Shown: in pieces, positions 7,734 to 14,200 of the stretch
How positions within the stretch are numbered: the stretch's first letter is position 1
Layout of the letters: every line of letters starts with the position of its first letter
Assembly: GCF_004011505.1 (NCBI RefSeq)
Contig: NZ_SAUN01000001.1
Location: forward strand, 9,451,501-9,515,500
DNA length: 64,000 bases
DNA from: Nonomuraea polychroma
GTDB taxonomy: Bacteria > Actinomycetota > Actinomycetes > Streptosporangiales > Streptosporangiaceae
Reading direction: 5' to 3'
Position numbers and translations under genes: made by a program
The notes under the pieces: generated by a model
Told to the model about the DNA's origin: nothing
The model's database searches: none
The model's input: the letters and a program-made list of their open reading frames with translations, nothing else

Positions 7734-8194
7734 GGACGGAAGGTACAAAGCCGCAGCGTCCGCGAACAGTCAGAGGTCACTCGCTTGAGGTAACAACGGT
7801 CTGCATTGACAAGCTGCGATGCGACCCGAGATGGCGAAGTACATCTATGTAACTTGCCGAATTGTTCTTATAGGTATCAAGCGGCGGCGCGGCGCGCCGC
7901 CGTACGCCCCGCGCCGGCGTCCCGCGCTGCGCGTGCGGCCTGGGGGCCGTTCTCGCGCGAGCGCCGCGCGGGGCATCGCCGCACGCGTTGCCCGCCGTGC
8001 GTCCCGAAGCCGCCGACCGAGCGCCGCACCGCCGAACGAGTGGCCCAACACATACGCCTGCTCCGAGGAGTTCACCAACGACTTCATCAACAGCATCCGC
8101 GTCCACAAGGCGGCGGGTCGCGCGGCCAATGACTACACCACCCTCATGCATGCCGAACGGAAGATCTGAGCCATCTGGAATCGGAGGGGCAACC

Positions 8195-8368
8195 TGTGGA
8201 TAGTCGGAGAAACGAGGGACGACCTGTGGATAACGTGTGGTTACCCATGGATGAGTGCTTGGGCAAGGATTCGCTGTCCCCAGGCGCCGAAGTTTCCCCC
8301 AGGCTCCGCCCACACCCGCAGTGGATGAATAAAGGGCCGCTGACCAGCCATAACGCTGGTTGTCCACA
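8195..8368. other. Cluster of three DnaA-box-like sequences
   Basis: TGTGGATAG at 8195-8203, TGTGGATAA at 8225-8233 (exactly 30 bp later, both inside a repeated ACCTGTGGATA) and TTGTCCACA at 8360-8368 on the other strand. TTATCCACA is the general consensus and TTGTCCACA the form favoured in Streptomyces oriC. The boxes lie in a gene-free part of the element. A host-initiator contribution to element replication is possible, but three boxes are few. Confidence 0.35.
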
Positions 8369-8587
8369 GTTCCCACAGGCCCTAGTGTGATGACCGGTTA
8401 TCTCTCTAACTAAGAAACTCAAAGACCCATAGAGGGCTACTCGCTGTCCTGGCATGCGTCATGCTTCATGCTTGTAATGGCCCGCCACGGACTTCGGCTG
8501 GACATCCAGTCACGCCCCTGAATCCTCGCTAGGAAGGTGGAACCGCATCGAAGCTCTTGGATCCCCGTTGCCTCTCCGATCCAACTC

Positions 8588-8657
8588 ACGTGAGAACCGG
8601 CATGGCTTGATCGCAAAGCGAACGGCCCCCTGCTGCAACAGGGAGCCGTTCTCACGT
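8588..8657. other. Mutually exclusive hairpins upstream of a small membrane-protein gene
   Basis: ACGTGAGAAC (8588-8597) pairs perfectly with GTTCTCACGT (8648-8657). AACGGC plus CCCTG (8621-8631) pairs with CAGGG plus GCCGTT (8640-8650). The two stems share bases 8648-8650 and so compete. The structure ends about 40 bp before the ATG at 8696. It may be a terminator of upstream transcription or a leader with alternative folds. Confidence 0.4.
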
Positions 8658-8695
8658 CCACTTAGCTGATGCTCTGCACGAAGGGACGCTTCATC

Positions 8696-8914
8696 ATGAG
8701 CCTATTCCAAAGATCTTCGCGGGTTAATGTCGAAACGGATAAGGAGCCCCCACGACTACCACAACGTTGGGTGATCATCCTTGGATTCTCGACCGCTGTT
8801 GGCCTGGCTGTTGGCTTGCCGACGGGCTACGCCCTCACAGGAGGCGCGGGGATTGGTGCTGGTCTCGGGATCGCCTTGACCTTCGCCGCATGGCTCCACA
8901 AAGTCATGGACTGA
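8696..8914 (+). CDS. Small two-span membrane protein
   Basis: 72 residues from ATG (MSLFQRSSRVNVE), with GAAGGG about 12 bp upstream. After a charged N-terminal 25 residues come two hydrophobic segments (WVIILGFSTAVGLAVGLPTGYA and GGAGIGAGLGIALTFAAWL). No family is recognised. It stands alone near the right end of the integrative element, just before a very large inverted repeat. Small membrane proteins of this type often act in spread (Spd) functions, but nothing here shows that directly. Confidence 0.5.
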   Translation: MSLFQRSSRVNVETDKEPPRLPQRWVIILGFSTAVGLAVGLPTGYALTGGAGIGAGLGIALTFAAWLHKVMD

Positions 8915-8927
8915 GGTTCTACCGTCC

Positions 8928-9096
8928 CCCTGCCCCCGCTGCCCGATCATCCGGGGCAGGCGGAACCTGTCAAGGATGGCTGTGCACGTAGGACAACAGA
9001 CCAAGGTGGAAGCCCACCGGCTGAGGGGACACGTGAAGCCATCCTTGACAGAACCCGCCTGACAGTCCCGGAGAGGGGCAGCTAGCGGGGGCAGGG
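8928..9096. repeat. Large imperfect inverted repeat (arms about 54 and 60 bp)
   Basis: The left arm 8928-8981 starts CCCTGCCCCCGCT, contains GGCAGGCGG and ends TGTCAAGGATGGCT. The right arm 9037-9096 is its complement, beginning AGCCATCCTTGACA and ending AGCGGGGGCAGGG, with a few insertions in the middle. The 55-bp centre has a further small palindrome (GGTGG..CCACC). No gene lies inside. The size and symmetry are beyond a normal terminator. It could act as a strong structure in single-stranded element DNA. Confidence 0.75.
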
Positions 9097-9168
9097 AGAA
9101 TGTGGTGCAGTGGTGCCAGGTTGCCGTGGACTATGCCGCCGGACTGTTGCGCATGTAAAGATGACCAC

Positions 9169-9546
9169 ATGGGTGGAACGATCGTGGTGGAAGGGTCTGC
9201 GTTACGCAGAGTCGCGTACATGGGAGCGGCGCTGTTGGCCGCTATTCTCGTGCTCGTCGTGGTCGTAACTATGGCTCCCACCGTGGATGAGCGCTTCACC
9301 AGCTCGGCCAGGAGCATGGAAGCCGTCGCTCGCTCGCTGGGAGAGGGCGACGAGCTTGAGGAACAGACCATCGGCAATCTCACGTTCGAGAAGGTTTATC
9401 GGGAGGACGGTCTGGTCTATTTCCAGCAGGGCCGAGGGTGGTTGGGAGACCGCGCCTATGGCTATGTCTGGAGCCCTCAGATACAGCCACGCGATGTTGA
9501 GCACGTGGAAGGCCCGTGGTACATGTACACGGGTCTTGAGGACTGA
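9169..9546 (+). CDS. Membrane-anchored protein of unknown function, AICE right end
   Basis: 125 residues from ATG (MGGTIVVEGSALRRV). One membrane segment (AYMGAALLAAILVLVVVVTM, about residues 17-36) is followed by an extracytoplasmic domain of about 85 residues with ERFTSSARSMEAVARSLGEG and later YREDGLVYFQQGRGWLG. I recall similar single-span proteins in other actinomycetes, with no known role. It is the last gene before the tRNA-derived att site. Confidence 0.6.
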   Translation: MGGTIVVEGSALRRVAYMGAALLAAILVLVVVVTMAPTVDERFTSSARSMEAVARSLGEGDELEEQTIGNLTFEKVYREDGLVYFQQGRGWLGDRAYGYVWSPQIQPRDVEHVEGPWYMYTGLED

Positions 9547-9557
9547 CCTTTCGGGTT

Positions 9558-9577
9558 ACTGCAACACGTACTGCAAC
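9558..9577. repeat. Short direct repeat near the att site
   Basis: ACTGCAAC occurs at 9558-9565 and again at 9570-9577, a 12-bp period, about 85 bp left of the att core. Short repeats beside an att core often serve as arm-type sites for integrase or excisionase. This is suggested by position only. Confidence 0.35.
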
Positions 9578-9660
9578 AGAGGCACACGACGCCTTACATC
9601 GGCAGCCGTCCACCCCAGGTCTGGGCGACCGAGCAGCGCACCGACCTTGGCCCAGATAGT

Positions 9661-9706
9661 CCTGATAAGGAAGAGGTCCCAGGTTCAAGTCCTGGTAGCC
9701 CCACCA
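9661..9706 (+). mobile_element. att site of the AICE: 3' half of tRNA-Ile(GAT)
   Basis: The sequence runs from an anticodon-loop-like CCTGATAAGG through AGAGGTC (variable region), a perfect T arm (CCAGG TTCAAGT CCTGG) to the acceptor end TAGCCCC with encoded ACCA. The 5' half of a tRNA is absent: the preceding bases do not form D or acceptor arms. This is the usual mark left when an element integrates into the 3' end of a tRNA gene; the intact tRNA-Ile would be at the int side, left of the window. CCGTGATCACGG, a perfect 12-bp palindrome, follows at about 9732-9743. Confidence 0.8.
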
Positions 9707-10261
9707 TTCCGCCCCAGCTCAGAGGCCAGATTCCGTGATCACGGGACTGGTCTCTTGATCATTTGTGCGCGATTTATGGGCAACCCCAATTGTTGATCAG
9801 TATCAACGACTGGCTCCACATGGCTGTACGCGGCTGCCTCTGCCATGTGCTCACGTTCAAGTCGATCTTGCTGTCCCATGCCTCTCAACTTGGTGCAGTT
9901 GACTTTCAGCTCTTGAATCGGACTCGGTTTCAGCTCTTAGGGCGGCCCCAGCGAAGAGATCAAAGCGCGGCGCGGTGGCCCCGACTCTTCAAGCAAGCAG
10001 CGAAGAGGCTGGTCAGGGGGTGGGGCCAGTTCGGATGCTCACGTTGGCAGCGCACATCAAGGTGGGGTCGGTCCAAGTGCCGACCGGGGGGTCGCTGCAA
10101 GAGCTGGCAATCAGTGCAGTCCCATCGGGATTGCTGCTGCTACTGGCCCGAATTTTGTGGATAGTTGATCAAGGTCATCGGCTGAGCGTCTTGATCGAGC
10201 CCAAGGGCAGGGTCACACCGCTCACCCCCTTCAGGTTGTCGGTCGAATGGCATGATGTAGA
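9707..10261. other. Gene-free interval between the att site and an IS3 relic
   Basis: No open frame here has both a ribosome-binding site and a recognisable product. The segment holds a perfect palindrome (CCGTGATCACGG) and TTTCAGCTCTT repeated with a 24-bp period near 9904-9938. It is probably flanking chromosome scarred by insertions. Confidence 0.4.
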
Positions 10262-10547
10262 TCATCCCTCGTGCGACTTCTTCTCGACAGCCCGCCGCAG
10301 TTCGGCGTTCTCGGCCTTCAGTCGCTTGATCTCCTCGGCTTCGGCCGTCGTGGTCCCGGGCCGCTGTCGGGCATCGATCTGCGCCCGGCGCACCCAGTTG
10401 CGCACCGTCTCGGCCGTTCCGATGCCGAGCTTGGCTGCGATCGCTTTCATCGCAGCCCGCTCGGTCGGGTAGTTCGGCCGGATCTCCGCGACCATGCGCA
10501 CCCGGGCGCTCACGAAGTTCGGGTGGGTAAGGGGACGGACGCGCCAT
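10262..10547 (-). pseudogene. IS3-family transposase OrfA, frameshifted and truncated
   Basis: The start MARPSPYPPELRER is in one frame. After a frameshift near 10505 the reading continues in another frame with VRMVAEIRPNYPTERAAM, the HTH segment KAIAAKLGIGTAETVRNWV and the zipper IKRLKAENAELRRA. It then ends in unrelated residues instead of entering OrfB. Thus orfA is broken and orfB is missing. Known IS3 OrfA proteins carry exactly this HTH plus leucine-zipper order. Two terminal-repeat-like copies lie just upstream. Confidence 0.75.
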
Positions 10548-10549
10548 GA

Positions 10550-10601
10550 CTCCATCAAACCCGGGGCACTCCTGAGCCTCCATCAGACCCGGTGCGGTTC
10601 A
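10550..10601. repeat. Two IS3-type terminal-repeat-like copies in tandem
   Basis: CTCCATCAAACCCGGGG (10550-10566) and CTCCATCAGACCCGGTG (10578-10594) are direct repeats 28 bp apart. Read on the minus strand, the second begins TGAACCGCACCGGGTCTGAT, the form of terminal inverted repeats seen in actinomycete IS3 elements. Two ends side by side suggest nested or abutting insertions. Confidence 0.5.
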
Positions 10602-10730
10602 TACGGGGCCGGTCCCGTAGACCTGGTACCGCTGGACAAGGCCGGCCACGAGGTGTGTGGGTGCCCGGGGCGAGGGGATCGGCGTGTGTCGACGATGAGT
10701 TCATTTGGGTGGGTACGTCGATGAGTCCGG

Positions 10731-11015
10731 TCAGAGGTCCGGAGAGGCGTAGCGGAGGAAGAACCCGTGGTCGGGATCGCGGTCACCGTGGGGATTGGGC
10801 GGAGGGCCTGCGGGGTGGATGGCGATCGTGTCGTTCAGGCGGACCGGCTCGGGGAGATGGGCGAAGCGGTCGAAGCTGTTGAATGCGGCCATGTGGTAGG
10901 CGTACCAAAGGGGCCAGGCGGAACCGAGGTCTGGGCCGGAGTCGGAGGCGTGGGCTTCGGCGGCACGGCGGAGCGCGTTGGCCAGGTCATGGACGGATTT
11001 GAAGATCACTTTCAC
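10731..11015 (-). CDS. Small conserved hypothetical protein
   Basis: 94 residues from a GTG start (VKVIFKSVHDLANALRR), with GGAG seven bases upstream. It contains the pattern WPLWYAYHMAA, which I recall from a family of short actinomycete proteins (typically WPxWYAxYM) of unknown function. Such proteins are often found beside small zinc-ribbon or VOC proteins. The next gene upstream encodes a short CxxC protein and is probably co-transcribed. Confidence 0.55.
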   Translation of the reverse strand: MKVIFKSVHDLANALRRAAEAHASDSGPDLGSAWPLWYAYHMAAFNSFDRFAHLPEPVRLNDTIAIHPAGPPPNPHGDRDPDHGFFLRYASPDL

Positions 11016-11026
11016 GGGGACTCCAA

Positions 11027-11350
11027 CTAGGCGCGGATGAGAGGGTTGGTGTGGAGACCATCCTGGGTGCGGGAGACGTCGGCCCGGTGGCGGTGGCGCG
11101 CACTGCCCCGGCAGCGGGTGGTGACCCGGACGGGCCAGGCGCCTGCTCGGAGACGGGGGGAGTCCAGGGGGGCACCGCATCTCTTGCAGCGGGTTTCGGC
11201 GGCGACCATCTCATAGACGATCTCGATCAGCCATTTGTCCGCGGGTCCAGGAGGCTCGTACCGGTTCCGCTCGATCCCCTGCCAGCCGGTCTGATCGAAG
11301 GTTCCGGTCAGATAGGCCGTGAAAGTCCATGGCAGGAAGAACCACTCCAT
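11027..11350 (-). CDS. Small CxxC-containing hypothetical protein
   Basis: 107 residues (MEWFFLPWTFTAYLTG). A tryptophan- and proline-rich N-terminal half is followed by ETRCKRCGAPLDSPRL, a single zinc-knuckle-like motif near residue 55, and a basic tail. I do not recognise the family. It lies 11 bp upstream of the preceding small gene in the same direction, so an operon of two is likely. Confidence 0.5.
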   Translation of the reverse strand: MEWFFLPWTFTAYLTGTFDQTGWQGIERNRYEPPGPADKWLIEIVYEMVAAETRCKRCGAPLDSPRLRAGAWPVRVTTRCRGSARHRHRADVSRTQDGLHTNPLIRA

Positions 11351-11376
11351 GTTCGGCTCTCTTCTCTCATGTGGTC

Positions 11377-12810
11377 TCAGCGCCCACTGCGCTGGGGCGC
11401 GGCGGTGTCCCGGTAGGTTTCGAGGAGACGGAGCCAGACCTCGCTGAGTGTGGGGAAGGCCGGGACGGCGTGCCAGAGGCGGTCCAGCGTGATCTCGCCG
11501 GCGATGGCGAATGTCGCGGACTGGAGGAGTTCGGCGACGCCACGGCCGACGAAGGTCGCGCCCAGGATCGTGCCGCGGGCGGGGTCGAGGAGGATGCGGG
11601 CGCGGCCCCGATAACCGGGGCTGTGCTGGTGGGCGCCGGCGACAAGGCCGAGGTCGTAGTCGACAATGTCGACATCCCTGCCCAGACGTGCAGCCTCGGC
11701 GGTGGTGAGGCCGACGGAGGCGACCTCAGGGTCGGTGAAGAGGACCTGCGGGACGGCGGCATGGTCGGCGGTTCCGGTGTGGCGGCTCCACGGACCGCGG
11801 TCAAGGGAATGGTTACGGGCGCGGTCGGCGATGACCGTGCCGGCGATCCTCGCTTGGTACTTGCCTTGATGGGTGAGGAGGGCGCGCCGATTGACGTCAC
11901 CGACGGCATACAGCCAACCGCCGGTGACGCCGGGCACGGTGTAGGTGTCGTCGCTCGGCAGCCAGATACCAGGGCGCAGGCCGATGGTCTCCAAGCCGAG
12001 GTCATCGGTGCGGGGGGCGCGGCCGGTCGCCAACAGGAGTTCGTCGGCGTGAAGCACCTCCCCGTCGGACAGGACGAGGCGGATATCCGTGGCCCGGGTC
12101 GCGGCGGTAACGGTCGTGTCGAACCGCAGGTCGACGCCTGAGGCGCGGAGGGCGTCAGTGACCAGGCCGGCGGCGAAACGTTCCATCCGGAGAAGCAGCC
12201 CGGATTCCCGGACGATGAGGGTGACCTGCGAGCCGAGGGCTTGCCAGGCGGTGGCCATCTCAACGGCGACGACGCCCCCGCCGACGATGGCCAGTCGTGG
12301 CGGGACCTGGGTGGCACTGGTGGCTTCGCGGCTGGTCCAGGGCCGCAGGGCGGCAAGGTCGGGCAGCGGTGGAAGCGCGGCGCGGGTCCCGGTGCAGACG
12401 GCCACGGCGTGCCGGGCCGACAGCCGCAGGACGGCACCGTCGGCACCGGTCACGTCCACAGTCCGCGCCCCGGACAGCCGTCCTTGCCCGCGGATCAGGG
12501 TGATGCCCGCCTGTTCCAGCCATTGCACCTGCGACTGGTCGTTCCAGTCGCCGGACATTCGGTCGCGATGCCGCAGGACGGCCTCGACGTCCAGTGCGCC
12601 AGGCTCGATGCCAGGCATGCCGCGGGCCTCGGCGTGCAGCAGTACCGGCCGTAGCAGTGCTTTGCTGGGTTCGCACGCCCAGTAAGAGCATTCTCCGCCG
12701 ACCAGTTCGGATTCCACGATGACGGTGTCCAGTCCGGCGGCGGCCGTCCGGTCGGCGACGTTCTCGCCGACCGGGCCGGCGCCAATGACGACGACGTCGA
12801 AAATGCGCAC
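11377..12810 (-). CDS. FAD-dependent pyridine nucleotide-disulfide oxidoreductase (lipoamide dehydrogenase-like)
   Basis: 477 residues from a GTG start (VRIFDVVVIGAGPVG) with GGAG at the right distance. The order is FAD-binding GxGxxG (VIGAGPVGENVADR), the redox-active segment GGECSYWACEPSKALL, a second Rossmann motif for NAD(P) (LAIVGGGVVAVEMATAW), FAD-binding YAVGDVN near residue 320, and a C-terminal dimerisation domain. The two active-site cysteines are spaced CxxxxC, as in class I enzymes. The substrate is not evident: this branch lacks the usual GGTCLNVGC wording and is common in actinomycetes as a general oxidoreductase. Confidence 0.85.
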   Translation of the reverse strand: MRIFDVVVIGAGPVGENVADRTAAAGLDTVIVESELVGGECSYWACEPSKALLRPVLLHAEARGMPGIEPGALDVEAVLRHRDRMSGDWNDQSQVQWLEQAGITLIRGQGRLSGARTVDVTGADGAVLRLSARHAVAVCTGTRAALPPLPDLAALRPWTSREATSATQVPPRLAIVGGGVVAVEMATAWQALGSQVTLIVRESGLLLRMERFAAGLVTDALRASGVDLRFDTTVTAATRATDIRLVLSDGEVLHADELLLATGRAPRTDDLGLETIGLRPGIWLPSDDTYTVPGVTGGWLYAVGDVNRRALLTHQGKYQARIAGTVIADRARNHSLDRGPWSRHTGTADHAAVPQVLFTDPEVASVGLTTAEAARLGRDVDIVDYDLGLVAGAHQHSPGYRGRARILLDPARGTILGATFVGRGVAELLQSATFAIAGEITLDRLWHAVPAFPTLSEVWLRLLETYRDTAAPQRSGR

Positions 12811-12869
12811 AAGATCTCCAAGAGTGGACAGGGAGGGCGGTGGTTCCGCCCTCCCGTGAGGGCAGCGGT

Positions 12870-13292
12870 TCAGCGGCCGGGAGCGCGCTGGGTGACCTCC
12901 TGGAGGAACCACAGGTTCCCGTCGGGGTCGTGGAAGGAGGCGAACGAGCCGTAACTGGCCCGCTCGGGATGGAACCCGGGCACCCGTCCGGCTTCGCCGG
13001 GGGATGGAAGGGGCCCGTCGATGTGCGCGATCAGGCCGCGCAGCGTGGCGGCGTCGGAGGCGACGCCACGCAGCGGGTTCGCTGCGGCGAGCACCGGATA
13101 ACCGTCGCGGCGCAGGCCGGCGATGACGCGGTTCCAGCTGGAGCCGTCGGCGAAAGCGCCGTGCTCCAGGATGATGGTCGGCTTCGGCATCCGGTCAGTC
13201 GCCTCTGCCATGGCCGCGACGGGGAAGACGCAGACGGCGGCGGCGACCGTCGCGGCGGCTGTGGCGAGGAGCCGCTTGTACCGGTTGCTCAT
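12870..13292 (-). pseudogene. Chimeric gene: secreted alpha/beta hydrolase N terminus fused to a VOC (glyoxalase) C terminus
   Basis: From MSNRYKRLLATAAATV there is a signal peptide, then PTIILEHGAFADGSSWNRV and VLAAANPLRGVASDAATLRG, the start of a hydrolase of the kind that normally continues to a GHSxG nucleophile. At about residue 95 (near base 13010) the reading passes without a break into RVPGFHPERASYGSFASFHDPDGNLWFLQEV, the C-terminal strand pair of a VOC-family protein. The hydrolase nucleophile and the first VOC half are absent. The fusion is 140 residues and almost certainly inactive as either enzyme; a deletion joined two genes in frame. Confidence 0.75.
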
Positions 13293-13476
13293 GGAATTCA
13301 CCTTCCGAGTTGGCGGTGCGGACGCACCCACCTTCGGCGGCGCTCCGGTCGCGCACATCGGTCATCTGACGGTGAGTCAGACGACGCCGGAACGACCGAG
13401 CGTCAGGTGACCGATGTGAGGTGCACGGGGTGACGACGACAGTGAAGCCGCTAGCCCTACTCCCTGAGGAGAGATC

Positions 13477-14079
13477 ATGGAACGAACGTTCCTGTTGATC
13501 GCGACGGCTGCCGCGGCGGTCGCGACCGGCGTCTACGCACCGGCCAGCGCCGCGAGCCCGAACCTGTCCGCCGTTTCCGTCCCGTCTGGATGCTCCCCCG
13601 TGTCCGTCGCCGCCCCGGCCGGCGCCAAGGTGGTGACCGCGGTGAGCCGCCCGGCGGGGACGTTCCAGGTGCCCGGGGTACCGCCACTCGGTGGTTTCCC
13701 GGTGCCGGATGTTCCGGCGCGCTGCGAAGTGACTGTCACCCTCACCCACGGGGGCGACCACGCCAAGGTAAGGGTCTGGCTGCCCGACACTGGCTGGCAA
13801 CGCGCGACCGGAGGTGACGTCGATGACTTCTTCCGGCTGTTCCTGGCGCCGGGCACCGAGCACTGCGGCCTGAGCGGGGGCCAGGCCGACGATCTCACCG
13901 CGCTGATCGCCTGGGTCGAGGAAGGTCGGCCCCCGGTCACTCTCTTCGCCACCCTGACGACCGCGTCCGGTGAGCGAGTCAACCGTGACCTGTGCCGCTA
14001 CCCGCTGGTCTCTCGCTACATCGGCCAGACCAAGGGCTTCCGCTGCGTTCCGGCCGGGCGGGGCGCCCACCCGGCCTGA
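13477..14079 (+). pseudogene. Tannase/feruloyl-esterase family gene with its catalytic middle deleted
   Basis: 200 residues. A signal peptide (about 1-25) is followed by the family's N-terminal domain (CSPVSVAAPAGAKVVTAVSR, then RCEVTVTLTHGG and KVRVWLPDTGWQ). After residue 110 it jumps to the C-terminal end of the same family (DDFFRLFLAPGTEHCG, then LTALIAWVEEGRPP and CRYPLVSRYIG). Full-length members are roughly 500 residues, so the middle with the catalytic Ser and Asp is missing while the frame is kept. The histidine of the triad (GTEHCG) remains. It has AGGAG upstream and could still make a secreted remnant. Confidence 0.7.
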
Positions 14080-14200
14080 CCCCACGTGCGCCGGGCCCGT
14101 GCCGTGCCCGGCGCACCCCCGTGCTCCCCAGGGGCTAGGCCAGGGATGCCCCCTGGGGCCCCGGGCCTCCGGCCGAGCAAAGCTGGTCACCAGGCAGGCC

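Larger units (their letters stand above)
7734..8695. other. Long region without a convincing gene, rich in palindromes and DnaA-box-like sequences
   Basis: About 960 bp. Positions 7760-7870 are relatively AT-rich and promoter-like. Positions 7879-8040 are extremely GC-rich with self-complementary runs such as GGCGCGGCGCGCCGCCG. Positions 8195-8368 carry three DnaA-box-like sequences, and 8588-8657 contain overlapping hairpins. Short open frames occur but lack ribosome-binding sites and recognisable products. The region may hold replication or regulatory sites of the element. Confidence 0.5.

Noticed and set aside
7819..8169. 116-codon plus-strand frame ending in an unusual protein-like stretch
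   Set aside because: Starts in promoter-like DNA, crosses a palindromic GC tract and is rich in Arg/Ala; no ribosome-binding site or family.
8144..8455. 103-codon minus-strand frame with CGNCG and CGCG cysteines
   Set aside because: Overlaps the DnaA-box cluster and has no start signal; the cysteine spacing is not convincing.
9763..10164. 133-codon plus-strand frame right of the att site
   Set aside because: Amino acid composition (Trp, Cys, Arg runs) is unlike real protein and no ribosome-binding site is present.
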